DNA of 64,000 nucleotides, from contig NC_060208.1 of assembly GCF_021130785.1 (NCBI RefSeq), forward strand, positions 170,370,501-170,434,500, written 5' to 3'. This stretch comes from Homalodisca vitripennis (Eukaryota > Arthropoda > Insecta > Hemiptera > Cicadellidae). The translations under genes and the position numbers were made by a program. Under the pieces are notes generated by a model that had not been told where the DNA came from, did not search any database, and was given only the letters and a program-made list of their open reading frames with translations. Positions 20,230 through 34,216 of this stretch are shown here, piece by piece; within the stretch, counting starts at the first letter, position 1, and the number at the start of each line of letters is the position of its first letter.

Positions 20230-23200
20230 TAGACAGTGCAGATGGGCAATATATTGTTTTAACGAGCTATGTAACATCGAATATTACCGGTAGCTATGTG
20301 GGTTTATTGTGCTTAGAATATAATACTAGGATTGTAATATAGTCACGTATACAAGCATAATTAATGTAGGAATTAGTTTACACACAACTGGCATAGAAGT
20401 TTAAAGGGCGTATACTTGTAGTGTAAACCTCGAATACGCCGATGGGTATGAACTAAACATCGTGACAAGGCTATCAATTATTTCCGGAATAATAATTTTC
20501 TCATCATAATTCAGTGATTTTCAAAATAATCGTACACACGAAAATGTGTATTATAATTAAGCACCAAAAAGTATTGAGTTTATTATAATTTTAGTGAGTT
20601 TTATTAAAAACATGTAACTTTAAGTAGAGAAAATAGTAGTTATTATAGAGGAAAATAAAGAATATGAGTCACCAACCTCAGTTTTGCCAAATAATACTTT
20701 TGAAACAATTTTGATAAAATTAAACGTATTTAACTTTTCAATGATATATATACAAAGCAATAAAGTTTGTTCAGTAAATTGTAATACAGAGTATATAATT
20801 AATTAAATTAAGATAACGTTACAATAAATTATTTTGTTTTAATTCTCTATAGAAACTATGCAACAAAAAGTATTTATTCATGATGCACAATACGCTCCTA
20901 TGAATCACTGGAATCTATACAGCGATATTAACTATTCATAGTAATTAACTTCTATAACTTATCTTCTGAGGTACTAAAAAAACTAACTAAATCATTTTAT
21001 TAACTCCAAATTTTTAACTTTCTCGCCAAAAGCATACAAATAACAAGTTTATTTATTTTATATTACTCAAAACTAACATCTGAGAATTTTATACAGATAG
21101 GATATATAATAATTTCTTCTATAAAGAGGGTTTTTATGTTATATTTAGCACAGATATTCAAATAAAAATTAGAGTACGAAAACAAAAGTAGGAATAAGAA
21201 AAGCGTAAAGGTTAGATGTTTCTCCAGCAGCTGGAAAATTCATAACTAACTAAAACACTAACGAAAAAATAGTCCGCGATACTCTCCCACTGTCTTGTGC
21301 AAATAAGAAAACATCATAAATCACTGCTACAATGACGAGTGGGCGAGTATATCGTCAGAGACACTATCCCACTCCCTTGTGCAGCTGAGGAAACATCATA
21401 AATCACTGCTACAATGACGAGTGGGCGAGTATATCGTCAGAGACACTATCCCACTCCCTTGTGCAGCTGAGGGAACATCATAAATCACTGCTACAATGAC
21501 GAGTGGGCGAGTATATCGTCAGAGACACTATCCCAACCCCTTGTGCAGCTGAGGGAACATCATAAATCACTGCTACAATGACGAGTGGGCGAGTATATCG
21601 TCAGAGACACTATCCCACTCCCTTGTGCAGCTGAGGGAACATCATTACTCACTGCGACAATGACGTGTGCGCAATAATATCGTCACAGACACTATCTCAA
21701 TCTCTTGTCTAGCCGAGGGAACATGACAACTGATTTCAACAATGACGTGTGGGCGAGGGTATTGTCAAAGACACTATCCCACTCTCTTGCTTAGCTGAGA
21801 ATATCATAAATCACTGCAAAAATTACATGTGGACGATAATATCAGAGACACACTCCCACTGTCTAGTGCAACTGAGAAAACATCATTACTCACTGCGACA
21901 ATGACGTGTGGGCAAGAATGTCGTCAGTGGCACTCTCCCATTGTATATTGCAGCTGACAAAACATCATAACTCACTGCGACAATGACGTGTGGGCAAGAA
22001 TGTCGTCAGTGGCACTCTCCCACTGTATAGTGCAGCTGAGACAACATCATAACTCACTGCTACAATGACGTGTGGGCAAGAATGTCATCAGTGGCACTCT
22101 CCCACTGTATAGTACAGCTGACAAAACATTATAACTCACAACGACAATGACGTGTGGGCGAGAATGTCGTCAGTGGCACTCTCCCACTGTATAGTGCAGC
22201 TGACAAAACATCATAACTCACTGCGACAATTACGTGTGGGCAAGAATGTCGTCAGTGGCACTCTTCCACTGTATGTATAGTGCAGCTGACAAAACATCAT
22301 AACTCACTGCGACAATGACGTGTGGGCGAGAATGTCGTCAGTGGCAATTTCCCACTGTGTAGTGCAGCTGAGAAAACATCATAACTCACTGCTACAATGA
22401 CGTGTGGGCAAGAATGTCGTCAGAGGCACTCTACCACTGTGTTTTGGAGCTTAGGAAACATTATAACTCACTGCGACAATGACGTGTGGGCGAGAATGTC
22501 GTCAGTGGCACTCTCCCACTGTCTTGTGCACCTGAGAAAACATTATAAGTCACTGCGACAATGACTTGTTGGCGAGAATATCACTAGAGGTACTCTCCCG
22601 GAGTCTTCTGCAGTTGTCCTTTGTAAAAAAATCTCTATTTTATTCCATTAAGAAACTTGTTCTTTTCGTTAGAAGAGAAATTAAGAATATCCTACTTTTC
22701 ATTAAAGTTTCAGTAGTTTTTCTTGTATATTATTTATTTTTGTTCATAACATCAAGACCTACTCTTACTAAACTATTATTTTATCATTCAAATTCATTAT
22801 GAAAATTTGATGGAAACCATCCTTCTTTAGTCCTATATTTTCCATACTTTCTTTTATTCTCAAATATAAACATTTTTTCTAAATTATATTATGGTTTTGT
22901 TTTTCCGGGTAACAGTAATTAAACTATCACTAAAAACCTCATACACTCACCTAATATTATGAAATATAACGAGGGAACGACACTAAGCCATATGTCGCTA
23001 AGTTTGTATGTAAGGTTTCAGGTTTATATCTTTTTTCAATCTTGAGGTGTCCTGCGAACTGACAGAGAGGCAACCATACAGAAAATAAATTATATATCTC
23101 TCGGGCAGAAAAAGAGGGGGTTTTCTGCCTTCTGAATGAACAGGTGATATTTTTCTCGAGAATATTGTAACATTATATATTGAAATTTGTTCCTTAATGG

Positions 23201-23900
23201 TGGTTCATACCAGCATTAAAATACGAGTAGTAAAGGTCTACACTGTTCACTAATAGTCACAAAATGACAATGTCGCTCAGTCTCATGAGGACGGCGGGGG
23301 GATCGAAGGTACAGCTTTGCTCTAATAGCAACTAACGAAACACATCTGTAAAGACAACACTTATGAGTAAATCTGAATACATTTTGTTTAAGTAAAGTCT
23401 AAGTGGTGATGGTGAATTATGCGGCAGTATTCTGCAATAGATCAAAGGAATATATAATAAGTTACTGAGCCCAATTACACGAGTACATTACATATAAACA
23501 AAAACAATGAATGTATACAGGCTCACGTACGTACAACTGCTATAACGATAATATAAAACATTTAATAGTAATAACGTTCAAGTGTCATGTAAAAGGTTAT
23601 AAACTAGGAAAATTACTGGTGACATGGTTACCAGAGTTGATGTACTATGACACAATGTAATATTTAAAACCTGAGCCTTTTCGTTCAACTAATAGAAATA
23701 TTCTTATGATATAAGATTAAGATTAAAAAGCTTAATTGAAAGACAGTAAGGTATTAAAATATATTGTATAAGTCAACTTAGAATTAATTTATTCAATATA
23801 ATTTATAACAACATATAATTTTTTATGACTAACCAGATTAACGATATATTTCATTGCTACGCAAATTGAAACATAATATCTATATGGCTGATCTAGAAGG
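20230..23900 (+). repeat. Family B long segment, copy B2
   Basis: The first part (20285 on, ACCGGTAGCTATGTG) matches B1 from about 17944. The part after the minisatellite (22615-23880) matches the end of B3 (63190-63670), including ATTAAGAA-CTTG-type and GGTAACAGTAA-type anchors. B1 and B2 lie head to tail, so a tandem duplication is likely, with B3 as a more distant copy. Confidence 0.6.
21218..22612 (+). repeat. 82-bp minisatellite, about 17 units (B2)
   Basis: The tandem units run in phase at about 82 bp. A typical unit reads AGCTGA, ACATCATAACTCACTGC, ACAATGACGTGTGGGCGAG, ATGTCGTCAGTGGC and ACTCTCCCACTGTATAGTGC. Two subfamilies are visible: units 2-5 (to about 21628) are almost identical to each other, and units 9-16 form another group. 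The first and last units are the most worn. Each unit carries dyads: TGACG/CGTCA, CAGTGG/CCACTG and CACTGTATAGTG. Confidence 0.95.
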
Positions 23901-25500
23901 TCTGACAAGGCCTTCTTGAATACCTGTTGTTGTCAGTCCTGTTTTCAGTGCGACAACTCTTGATAGAAATGTTCTAGATACTTTACTTACTCGTAGTGAA
24001 ATATCAATCGGGGTTCAAACACTTTCTGTCTTCCGAGTTTCGGGTCTTTCAGTCTGTCCGATGCGCGCTACCTGTTTCGTTACGGTCCGTCATTCCTTTG
24101 TATTGTTTAATTGTGTTAAATATTAAAAAACGACGAAATTACGGTTTTGCATAATTATAAAATATTATTCTCTGTGTGGAAATCTCAAGCTTCTAAAGGA
24201 TTTCAAACCCTCGCTCTTGATGAGCATCTACTTTATAGATTCTGTTGATATTATTACATTTGTAATCTTATCAAAATTATAATAATAATAATAATAGTTC
24301 AAATATGATGTATTTTGAAACGATAAAGGTTAAAAATGTATAGTGCTATATTAAATCATTATTTCACTACTTTAAAATAATATAATTGTATGCTTAGACA
24401 CAATTTTAATTTAAAATCAACAAAATTGTAATAAAATTATTTCAGTACATTGAAAAATAAGAAGAAGTAGTTTACTTACGGTATAGAACCATTTAATGTC
24501 TAAGACAGGCAGGTAGTAGGATTAGGGCAAGACAACTATTTGTTTAAAGGATCTATAACCCTTCAGTGGCCTCGGTACTCAAGACAAACTATAAATATTT
24601 CTAATGTTTTACAATAATGGCACTCATAAGGAAAGGAACATATGATGTAAAGAATAACTGTGATGTAATTCAGACAGCCCTTTTAAAAACACAATAGAAC
24701 TATCAATATTAAGTATTAGAAGCTCACCTCTGTGTCGAGCATGTCTGTGTTCTACAGGCAGAGACATCATAGAGCGAGGCTGTTGCAGGAGATCGTTGCG
24801 AGGGCGTTACGGAAATTAATGCAGATATCAAACGTGGATTATAGATCAACTATACGGCACCAAGTCAGGGTGTGCCTTTAAAGTCAGCAATTTAGATGGG
24901 GGGGGGGATTGGATTTTAATTAGACTACCTGTCTTAAGTTCACAGTTGGGTTGAGTTCGCATTAATGGAAAAGTAGTAACAATTTGAACAATTAATGAAG
25001 AATTATGGTATAAATATTTTAGAGAACCAGAAACTGACTACCCCATCACTACCATGGCCCGAAATTTTAAGGATACTTAATAATTTCTAATAATTATGTA
25101 CCAAAAAAATTTAAATTCGTAAATAAAAAACGTAAATTTAATTTTAACAAAAGGCTTATTCATTTTCGAAATTTAAGACTAGAGTACTTGAAATATTGCA
25201 TTGTAAATTTACACTGCATGTACTAAATAAATAATTTAAAACCAATAAAAGCTAAAAATATTAATTTGATAATGTATTTTTGATTAAAAGTTCTATTGAT
25301 TAAAAATTAAATTACGTGTGATTTTCGTATAAAACTAACGAAGTAATCTACTAATAGTTGAAATATTAAAAGAAATGTAACTGAACAAATAAATATTACT
25401 GAATTTAATAATATGTAGATTTGATGGTATTACGGTTAGTCAATGGTGCAGTATGAATGCGAAGTCGATAGTCAATTCAGTCAGTATCACTGTACGAGCC
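23901..25500. other. Non-coding, with a GC-richer patch at 24725-24900
   Basis: No gene is assigned. The patch at 24725-24900 stands out in composition. Read on the minus strand it ends in ACACAGAG followed by GTGAGC, a fair splice donor, so it might be a 5' exon. With no partner exon this stays a guess. Confidence 0.3.
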
Positions 25501-25541
25501 AATAAATATCCCCGCAGCTGTTTTACAACCCACACAGTCCG

Positions 25542-25785
25542 AGCTATGCAGGCCCATTTTTATTTCTTTTGTATATCAATGATCTGCGCACCTGGACATA
25601 GACTATAAACAATACTGATTCTATTACTGCATTCTTTACACAACGATATCTGCCATGCAATTGTACTTAAACGTGAAAGTGCAATTATAGAGTGCCCATG
25701 TGGAGATCATTTCCTGTTTTTGCATGTATGTTGAGATCTTTGTAACTATGAGAGAGGAAATAAATAAATATTCATTCATTCATTC
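25542..25785 (+). mobile_element. 3' relic of a non-LTR retrotransposon (reverse transcriptase fragment)
   Basis: At 25551-25590 the frame reads GPFLFLLYINDL, a clear match to the conserved reverse-transcriptase motif GPxLFLLYINDL just upstream of the catalytic YADD motif. An in-frame stop follows after four residues, and the catalytic motif is not preserved. A short stretch leads to GAAATAAATAAATATTCATT and a tandem (ATTC)n tail at about 25770-25785, typical of non-LTR 3' ends. It is heavily deleted and inactive. Confidence 0.65.
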
Positions 25786-28700
25786 TATAGACAAATTCAT
25801 GACTTTCACTACATTCACTGAGAGATTTCATTAAAATTATTATTTATATTTTATTGTTTTGTTAAGTTCAATACAACTAGAAAGGTTTAGTTTTTACCTC
25901 TAATTATATAGAACGTCCAAATACATGTGTATATACATATATATGGAAAATAAAATTATTTAAAAAAACCCTTTAACTACTACGTTTAATCTGGTTAAAT
26001 TAATAAAACGGTTTTATACATATTCACAATCTCTGTAAAAATGTGTACTTTTCCTGATCTGTTAGTGTTAGTTTGTACCATATACTAGTAGATAAACTAC
26101 TGTACTAGTAGACCTGTAATATGTTAGGGATTCTGGAGCATTTCATTGTTGGACAATAACTTTGCCTTCCAGAAGAGGTCTTTTTAGTATTGTTTTTAAA
26201 CGGCACTAAGTGACACCTACAAGGAGATTGCGTTAGAATTTTTTATATTCAAAATGCAATAGAACTCAAATTTCTGGTATCATGTGGTAGAATTGTCTAA
26301 TAATTTAATTAAACCTTATAAATAACCAAGACAGAAAATAACTTCAACAAAGAAGATAACGTTAAATTGCCGAAAGGTCAAAGACACCATATTTATCACT
26401 GTTGGTTTGGACTTTCAGCTCACTTTTACAGGCGGATATACATTATTTTTAGTTTCAAATTAACTTCTAAGTGAAGTATTTGTCAATTATGTAGTAAATA
26501 AATTTGGCTTTGTCAAGAAAGTTGTGGTTTCGCTAGGTACTCTATCGCTATTTGTATTCTCAGGTGGTTGTTTTATGCTCATTGGTAACAATTTCCTACT
26601 TTATGTTCCTTTGACGATATTAAATAATACATTTAAAAGAGGTAGGATTGTAATATGATGTTTGGGAGGTTTCGTCTCGTCACAGAATCAGACAGTTGGA
26701 CGTCCCCACACATTGCAAGTTGCACGTCACCGTCACCTTGGCAACCACCTGTTGATTCTGCTCTCTGTGTTATACAGCTATTATCTTAATGTATATTTAT
26801 GACAGATGTAATTAATAACAGTCATACGTTACAACCATGGTTTTCTTTTCAGTACCCTATAAATGAGAAGAAATACCATACAGTCGTCCCTAGTTGGTTG
26901 TCTTGCATTGTTTATTAGTTGCCAATTTGCCCATTAAAAATAATGAAAGTGTTCAATAAAAAAAGGTACTAAAATTCAACCTTCATTTCATTTATGAAGA
27001 AACATTTATAAATAGATCACTACACTATGTTCCTTTTTTTATTAGTGGAAGAAAGGATAAAATACACGAAGACAAATCCACTAAAACGTTAATTTTCTAA
27101 AATTAAATCGTGAATTAATGTAAGTAATTTTACAGTCTAAATTTTATGATATTCCCAATCTCATTAATTATTTTAATTTATAATATTATTGCCCAAATTC
27201 GCATTCACGTATTTAATGTAGATTGCTCATCAATTGAGTGGTACTCGATTAGAAGTTATTAGCCTTGTATATTGTAGAAATCGATTTTTTTATTTTTCCC
27301 TTCTTTATACACTTAAATATTAAATTACACATAAGTTATTATATATTTACAAAATTAAAATGTATCATTCAATCAATGCGTATACTAAAATAAGGTATAT
27401 TAAAATAATGCTGATGTTAAATCAAAATAAAATAATCGTCTATAAAACATATGTGCCATGAAACAATCACCTCTTTGTAAATTTAACTCTTATTCCTTAG
27501 CGATGATTACGAAATGGTAATCTTGTAAATGATTTCGATGAAGGTAAAACTGGAGGCTGCAACCTTCCAGACATAACCAGCAAAAGGGAAAACATAATTG
27601 GTAAAGAGGATATTATATTGACTTAAAGGCACCCTAACACACCCAATTGAAAGCAATTTGAAACGGAAAATACATTTTTAATTCCGAGTTTAAGAAATAT
27701 CTTTCAAGGATTAAAAGAATGTAAATATAAACCTTTAAATTCATCTATTTGAACGGATTGAAATAGGATAACTGAAAACGATCGTTTTGAAACTGCTTTT
27801 GTTGAAACAAACAATCCGCTTAGTACGAATGAGTTACTTTCAATTATGTGGCTTTGAAAAGTTTACGTTTCGTCTCCAACGTGTATTGGAAATTAACAAA
27901 GTTGTTTATTTAACCTAATATCCGAGGTCTTTATTGTTTTAATGAATTACTGTTGTTAAATTCTTGTACCGGGAGATTTTTAAATGGGGTAAATTTATAG
28001 AATAAAGTAGTTTTGTAGAATATTTATAGAATAAACTATATGCAAGATAGTTTATTATACCAATATTTTAAAGTAGGATCCCGAGAAACTACGATTTTTG
28101 TCGCTAGTTTCCTAACAAGATGTAAGCAAAAAACATTAGAAGTAGTAAAGTTAAAGACAATAATTAAGTACTCATAGCAAACGTGCTACAAGATCGATCA
28201 CAGTATTCTTTTATCGTATTTACTAATTTTATTATGAGATATGTTATTAGTTTGGATTATTTACACAACTAAAACGAGAGACTTAAATATGGACTGTATA
28301 CAGTATATTTGGATTAAATTAAAACGGTACTTCGTTACGTTAAATGAGCTAATTAAATTCACGTAATAAAATAAATTAAAGTAAACTTTAATTATTTCAT
28401 TACTTGTATTTTCAGCTGAGTATTACATTTCAATATCTGAAAATAATAGTATATTGGTGTTGAATTTATTTGTTAAAAACTAACAAGTACCAACTAATTA
28501 TAAAAATGTAATAGTAAGTTGAAATTTAAAAGTAAAGCCAAATAACAGCACGTTACATATGTGGTGTTTACTTACAATACAATAAACAGAGTAAAACATA
28601 ACTTAGTGAACAGTTCAGGTAAACCATATGTAATACACATTTGTTAGCAAGTGTCCAAAATAGAAACAACGAATATTAATTATAGCTGTTTAATACAACA

Positions 28701-29035
28701 ATCAGCACTTGTTTAAACAACATTAATATCGATTAGTGTATTTAATGTTCCGAATGGTCGTCGTCGGTAAAACGTGTATTACTCCGTTATAATTACTGTA
28801 ACAACGTAAAGTTGCTATTACATCGTTTTATATTTTGCTTATGATTGGAAGACCACCAATTAAAAAGACTGACTAAATTCGTCGCTGGAAGTGGGAAAAA
28901 AATTGGTGAATGAATGGATGTAGGTACGTTTGTAAAATTGTATGTTTGAATGAGATTTCTTGTGGTGTGTTTGACAAAAATTTTAGCCAGTAAAAAGTAA
29001 AAATTTGACATTTGCCATGCGTTGTATAATGTTCC
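25786..29035. other. Non-coding AT-rich sequence
   Basis: I recognise no gene or RNA. A less AT-rich patch at about 26640-26780 has no reading frame I can assign. Confidence 0.4.
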
Positions 29036-29068
29036 GGCAATAAAAAACTGATTTGATTTTATTTGATA
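29036..29068 (+). mobile_element. Possible non-LTR retrotransposon tail
   Basis: CAATAAAAAACTGATTTGATT continues with further TGATTT-type repeats. This resembles the polyadenylation signal and short tandem tail of many insect non-LTR elements. No coding part is recognisable upstream. Confidence 0.3.
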
Positions 29069-32000
29069 TTTTTAACCCTCTCGACACCTTCCTATTTCGC
29101 CCCCACCAAAATTAGCGTTAATGACGATCAATTTATTTCTTAGAAAAACTTTCTTTATTGATTTAAAAAAAACAAAGGTTTTAGGCTTGTGCAACGCAAA
29201 TACTTGGCATAGGGTTACTAACTGAGTTACTGCTGTCTAAAACCTGGATCTTAAAAGCATGCATTTGTCAAGTGACGGATATCAAGTTCAGAATCCATTA
29301 CATTTTTTTCTACAAATTTTTACACTTTTATCGTGTAGGAAGAGCGGAAATAGTGTAGAAGTATATTTCAATAGGTTAACAAAAATAATTAGTTCGTTCT
29401 TTTAAAACCGACTCTTCATTTCTCAGATAATATTTTCAAAAGGTTTTCTCACGTTATACTTTTTGTAACCTAATAAACTTAAAAATAACCGTCAAGTAAT
29501 ATTAAAACACAAATAATATCTAAATTTTCTCAGAGAACTAAGATACCACAAGTTACCAATAAAGGGTCTCTATATGATCAGCATCTAAAACATTATTACC
29601 TAATACATTACCTAATATTTATTTCCATTTCTGACAGTTGGAAATAATGATGATGAGAAAATATACAACTGATATATGAGAAAATAACAGTTGGTAAGGT
29701 TAACTCATTTGATACCATATCATTTCGACCTCCACCAAAAGTCACGTGGCTGCCAATTAAATTCTTTCTAAAAGTAAATTTCTCTATCGGATTCAATAAA
29801 GACAGGTTAGCAGACTGTAAACATTTGGAGACAATCCCAGTTGAACATAATATCTATATTCTGTCACTTGACAGATACACTTAAAGACACTCGCTTTTAG
29901 GATCCTCTTGCATGGGAACAATTAATAGGTATGATAATGTTCATATATTTGAAAAAACTTTCAAATTTTATTCCACTGCGACATGAAAGCGTCTAAAATT
30001 TGGAAAAAAAAATTCCAGTTGACTCTGAAATCGATATCTATCACTTTATAGATAAACTTCCAGACATGAGGTTTTCAAATATTTTAAAAGAACAGTAACA
30101 GAGATTGAATTGTTAATATATTTGTTTTAAGTACAAGGTAAGTAAATGAAATACATTTAATGTACCTAGTTAGTTGTGAATAAATGGAAATATTATGATT
30201 TGCAGGCTGTTTGTTGAGAGCTTGACACAAAATACACAAATTGGACCACAAACATGTGGAGACCTGACGCCACCATTTGTTGTGCCCGTCTGTCTGTCTG
30301 TGACAGCCGTTACTGTCTCTGACAAATGGATAACAAGCAACACGCGCCAATGGTCAGGGTAGGGGAAATATGTTTCTCACAGTTATATGAGAGTAATAAA
30401 ATATTTTAATACTCTATAACTGTTAGAAGAAGGATTGTTTTCAGTGTTAAATATTTACTGGCGTTGCATGCAACACAACATTACAGGTAGTATGGTTAAA
30501 ACGCATAAACATTATTTGTAATAGAAATTGTATTATTATACTTAGTTTATAATATTCACCATATGTTTGGGTAGAGTATGTTTTATCCTATATTGTAGGT
30601 ATATAAGATTTTTTGCACTCCTTGCAGTAGTTCGGTGCATTCCACAATGGAAATCAATAAACAAGTTTGATTGACTTTAAGCTCCATATGTAATATGTGA
30701 CTAAGTACGCGTTCAAAAATATATACAAAAACAATTTATGATCATTAGTGTTTAAAATCATGCAAATTAGTATTACAAATTGTCCACAATTAGTTTTAAT
30801 TCCTATAACATTTTTTATTCATAAGTACAATACTATCTTATTAGTATGATAGACTAGCCATGATTCTTAGAATGTGAAATGCTCTATTATCATCTGGTAA
30901 ATAGCAGAGCTGTAAATTTAAGACGATTTCTTTTCATAAATAAATCTTTGTCATTTAAAATTTCTAATGTGATTTTATTTTTCATAATATAATTGACAGT
31001 TCAAATATAATCGGCAGCAAATACGCAATTAATAGAAACATGATCATGGAATTGTGCCACAACTTTCATAGTAAACAGAAGAAGACAGACGTTATCTTGT
31101 CCGTCTGAACATGAAACGTAGCGCAACGTTGACAAAGTAGAATGGATGGACACGCCTCAGCTGTATGTGCAGCTCATTGGAGACGTTATACATATGAAAC
31201 TGTATCTGTCGTGAACAAAATGTGTTTTCATGTTATTCATCTTTACAGTTATGATAAGTAAGTACAGAATATACTTAAATATTCGTTTGTATATCGTGCT
31301 TTAAATACGAACATGGTGGTGTGGCGTGGTCTTTCTCGAAATAAAATGTGCGTGGAAACTACAGAGGAGAAATAAAGTCTATACTCTACACCAATTCCTG
31401 ATCTCAATCACAAATACGTACTGATCAGTCCAATTATCTCGAAGTGTGTGCAGACCGAAGACTGACTAGTTGGATATCGTTGAAAGCAAGATTGCCTTGG
31501 TAAACTAATCTACTCAGACCAGTCAGCAGGAGAGATTGGATCACTAACACACCTGCCATTCACCCCGATCCTGTCTCAATCAGTGCGGTACTTCAAAGGA
31601 CGAGAGCAGTTGCACAGTTTCCACACTTTTTATATTGAGTCTGATTGATTAGGCGTCTTTAAGAGATTGATTTTGTTGATGTGTAAAGGATTTAATAATT
31701 TAAAAGGATTATTACGGTAAAATGTATTTAAATATAAGAACACGTGCGCGTTAATTGTAAAATATTTTCTCTTGAAATCCGTTATAATTTTTACACTTCG
31801 TTTTCGTTAGGAAATACAACTGGAAGTAAGTTTATAGTTGAGTAAGGAGAGAAAATATATTTCCGGATAGAAATGAGATGTATTCTCTGAATCCACATCA
31901 TCAACAATGTGGCATCGCGTCGACACTGCAAACTCGACATGGAGAGATGGTTAAAAGTTAGGTTATTGAAATATGACACAACATCGTTATAAACTTTAAC

Positions 32001-32297
32001 CCTAATAACATCAATTTTCTGTAACATGTAACGCAACAAAAACTTGTATTCGGTATTTTTACGGTGTGACAAACAGTATAAAATGTGATAATCTAGTATC
32101 AATATGATGATGAAAAACCAATGTTTGAGTGTAATAAGATCCAAGAAAATGAATAATTGGATTTAGTATATAAGATTTTTCGTTGAGTTAGATCAATTGT
32201 ATGCAATTATCAAAAGAAATAAAGCCTACGTCTATGACTATGGTTGTATGGTTAATTTTCTGGGTTTTGATGAATCAGTCAGTCGAGTAGTACACGC

Positions 32298-32299
<2 letters not shown>
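29069..32299. other. Non-coding AT-rich sequence
   Basis: I found no gene. A short tail-like motif (CAATAAACAAGTTTGATTGA, about 30656-30675) may be another worn retrotransposon end. The stretch at 31090-31640 is less AT-rich but has no usable reading frame. Confidence 0.4.
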
Positions 32300-32344
<45 letters not shown>

Positions 32345-32345
32345 T
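32300..32345. repeat. Poly-A run followed by TA repeat
   Basis: A run of about 29 A is followed directly by (TA)n, a simple repeat and possibly a retrotransposition tail on the plus strand. I saw no element body upstream. Confidence 0.85.
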
Positions 32346-34166
32346 ACCAGTTAATGTTTATGTGTGTGTGTTTTGTGATTTTAGTTGCCATATAAAATAT
32401 ACTAAGATAATCGCCATTTGGAATATTTAAGCCAAATTAATTCAAAATTTCATATTCTTTATGATATACAGTACTGAGATTTAGCTAAGGTGGTATCTAC
32501 TCTTTATGAAAATGGTAAAAACATATCTGCGGTCATCAGCCACAAAACCATAGTAGATTTCTATCGTAAATGTATACCAATAGTTTTGCAACTTTTGACC
32601 ATTGAAAATTACTTTTTATAATTTTTTTCAAAATGGGTTTTCTCCTAATAATTTGAAAAATACAGTATAACATAAAATATAGTATTTTATATTTGAAAAT
32701 AATTCAAAATTTTGATTTTAAAATTTAAGAAAAGTTAAATACTTACAATTATATTACCTTATTGCAAAAACACTGTGGATGATCCCTAATTATCTTAAGA
32801 CTGTAAATAAGATTTCGCAAATATTTACTGGTGAAATAATATTATATTCCGTTTTATCAATATAGAAACATTCACACGGATATTTAGGAAAACATTTTAT
32901 TTTGAGCACTGAATAGTCTGATATTTATAAGTACTTAATTGAAAGAAACTTTCTAAATACGATTTAATTATTTAAAACTGTATCAATAACGCCAGTTACG
33001 CAAAGCATGTTACAGAACAAAAAGTGAGATAAAACAAGTTCATATATAGAAATATTGTAAAAGCCATATATACCTAATCAAATTTATACTACTAAATTTT
33101 TATATTGTAACGAATCACAATATTATTTGAAGCTTTGGGTATGCAATATAGTTGAACATCATCATTGAAATAAATAAATGTACAGATTTTCCAAACATCG
33201 CATTATAGTGATTAAGGAGGTTTTAGCACCTCCTGAATATTTCTATGACTAAAAGAGCTTTTGGTATTAGAATTTTTTGTTTTTATAGAAGTAGGGTTCA
33301 TAACAAGGTCTATGAATGACTAATTTCATAAGCATAAAAAATTAGTTTTTACATTTTAATATCTGACCATCTTTTAACTGGCACTTAAAAACATATAAAC
33401 TATATAGTTTTATATGCAGCATAATTTTAAATAAAGTGGTACATGGTATCAGAATCACTATGATGTGAAACATACAGATTATTAAAATTTTAGAATAAAA
33501 ATAATGATTTCAAAAAAGAACATTTCTGTTTTAATTCCCCAGAATATTCTGACCAATATGAGGAGAACTCAGCGATTAGTAGGTCATATACGTAAATAGC
33601 AGACAATTTAGGGGGATATTGGCCACTTAAGGAATGCTACTCTCATAACTAAACCACTCTTAGCTTTAAAGTTAAGCGCACGTTACTGCTTGCTTAGGCA
33701 GCGGCAGCTCAAGTGAACTTTTGAAAATTACTCGCAGATTGGTAAATGTCTTCTTATAACTTAACAGTAGACAAATCGTACCTTATTTTATAACAGATAA
33801 ACTTAATGTATTCATTTATAACGTGATTTTTAGGCAAGTGTAAGTTAAAATATTCAAAGTAGTAAACCACATTAAGTAGTAATGGGTTATAATGTAAAAC
33901 ACCTGACGCCTATCAAAAGGCAAAAATTTTCGCTGCTCCCAGCTGGAGCAAGCCTACCTTTACAGTAGTCCTGCTCACTAATGCATTTGACGGATTACAT
34001 TGAAACAATAACTGTTGGAAATGAAATAAAACTGTTCAAATAATTGGTGTCAAGTTAATATTTCATAACAATACTGTTTTTTTTAAATTAGATTAAAAAT
34101 ATGTTAACAGGTTTTATTAATATCAAAGAAAATGGTATAATTATTTTTAATTACTTTTCTCTTAGC

Positions 34167-34170
<4 letters not shown>
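32346..34170. other. Non-coding AT-rich sequence
   Basis: I see nothing recognisable here. Confidence 0.4.

Positions 34171-34214
<44 letters not shown>
34171..34214. repeat. TA microsatellite
   Basis: An uninterrupted (TA)n tract of about 44 bases. Confidence 0.9.

Positions 34215-34216
<2 letters not shown>

Noticed and set aside
21218..22612. Regular repeats considered as a CRISPR array
   Set aside because: The whole 82-bp unit is repeated with no unique spacers, and the setting is eukaryotic. It is a minisatellite.
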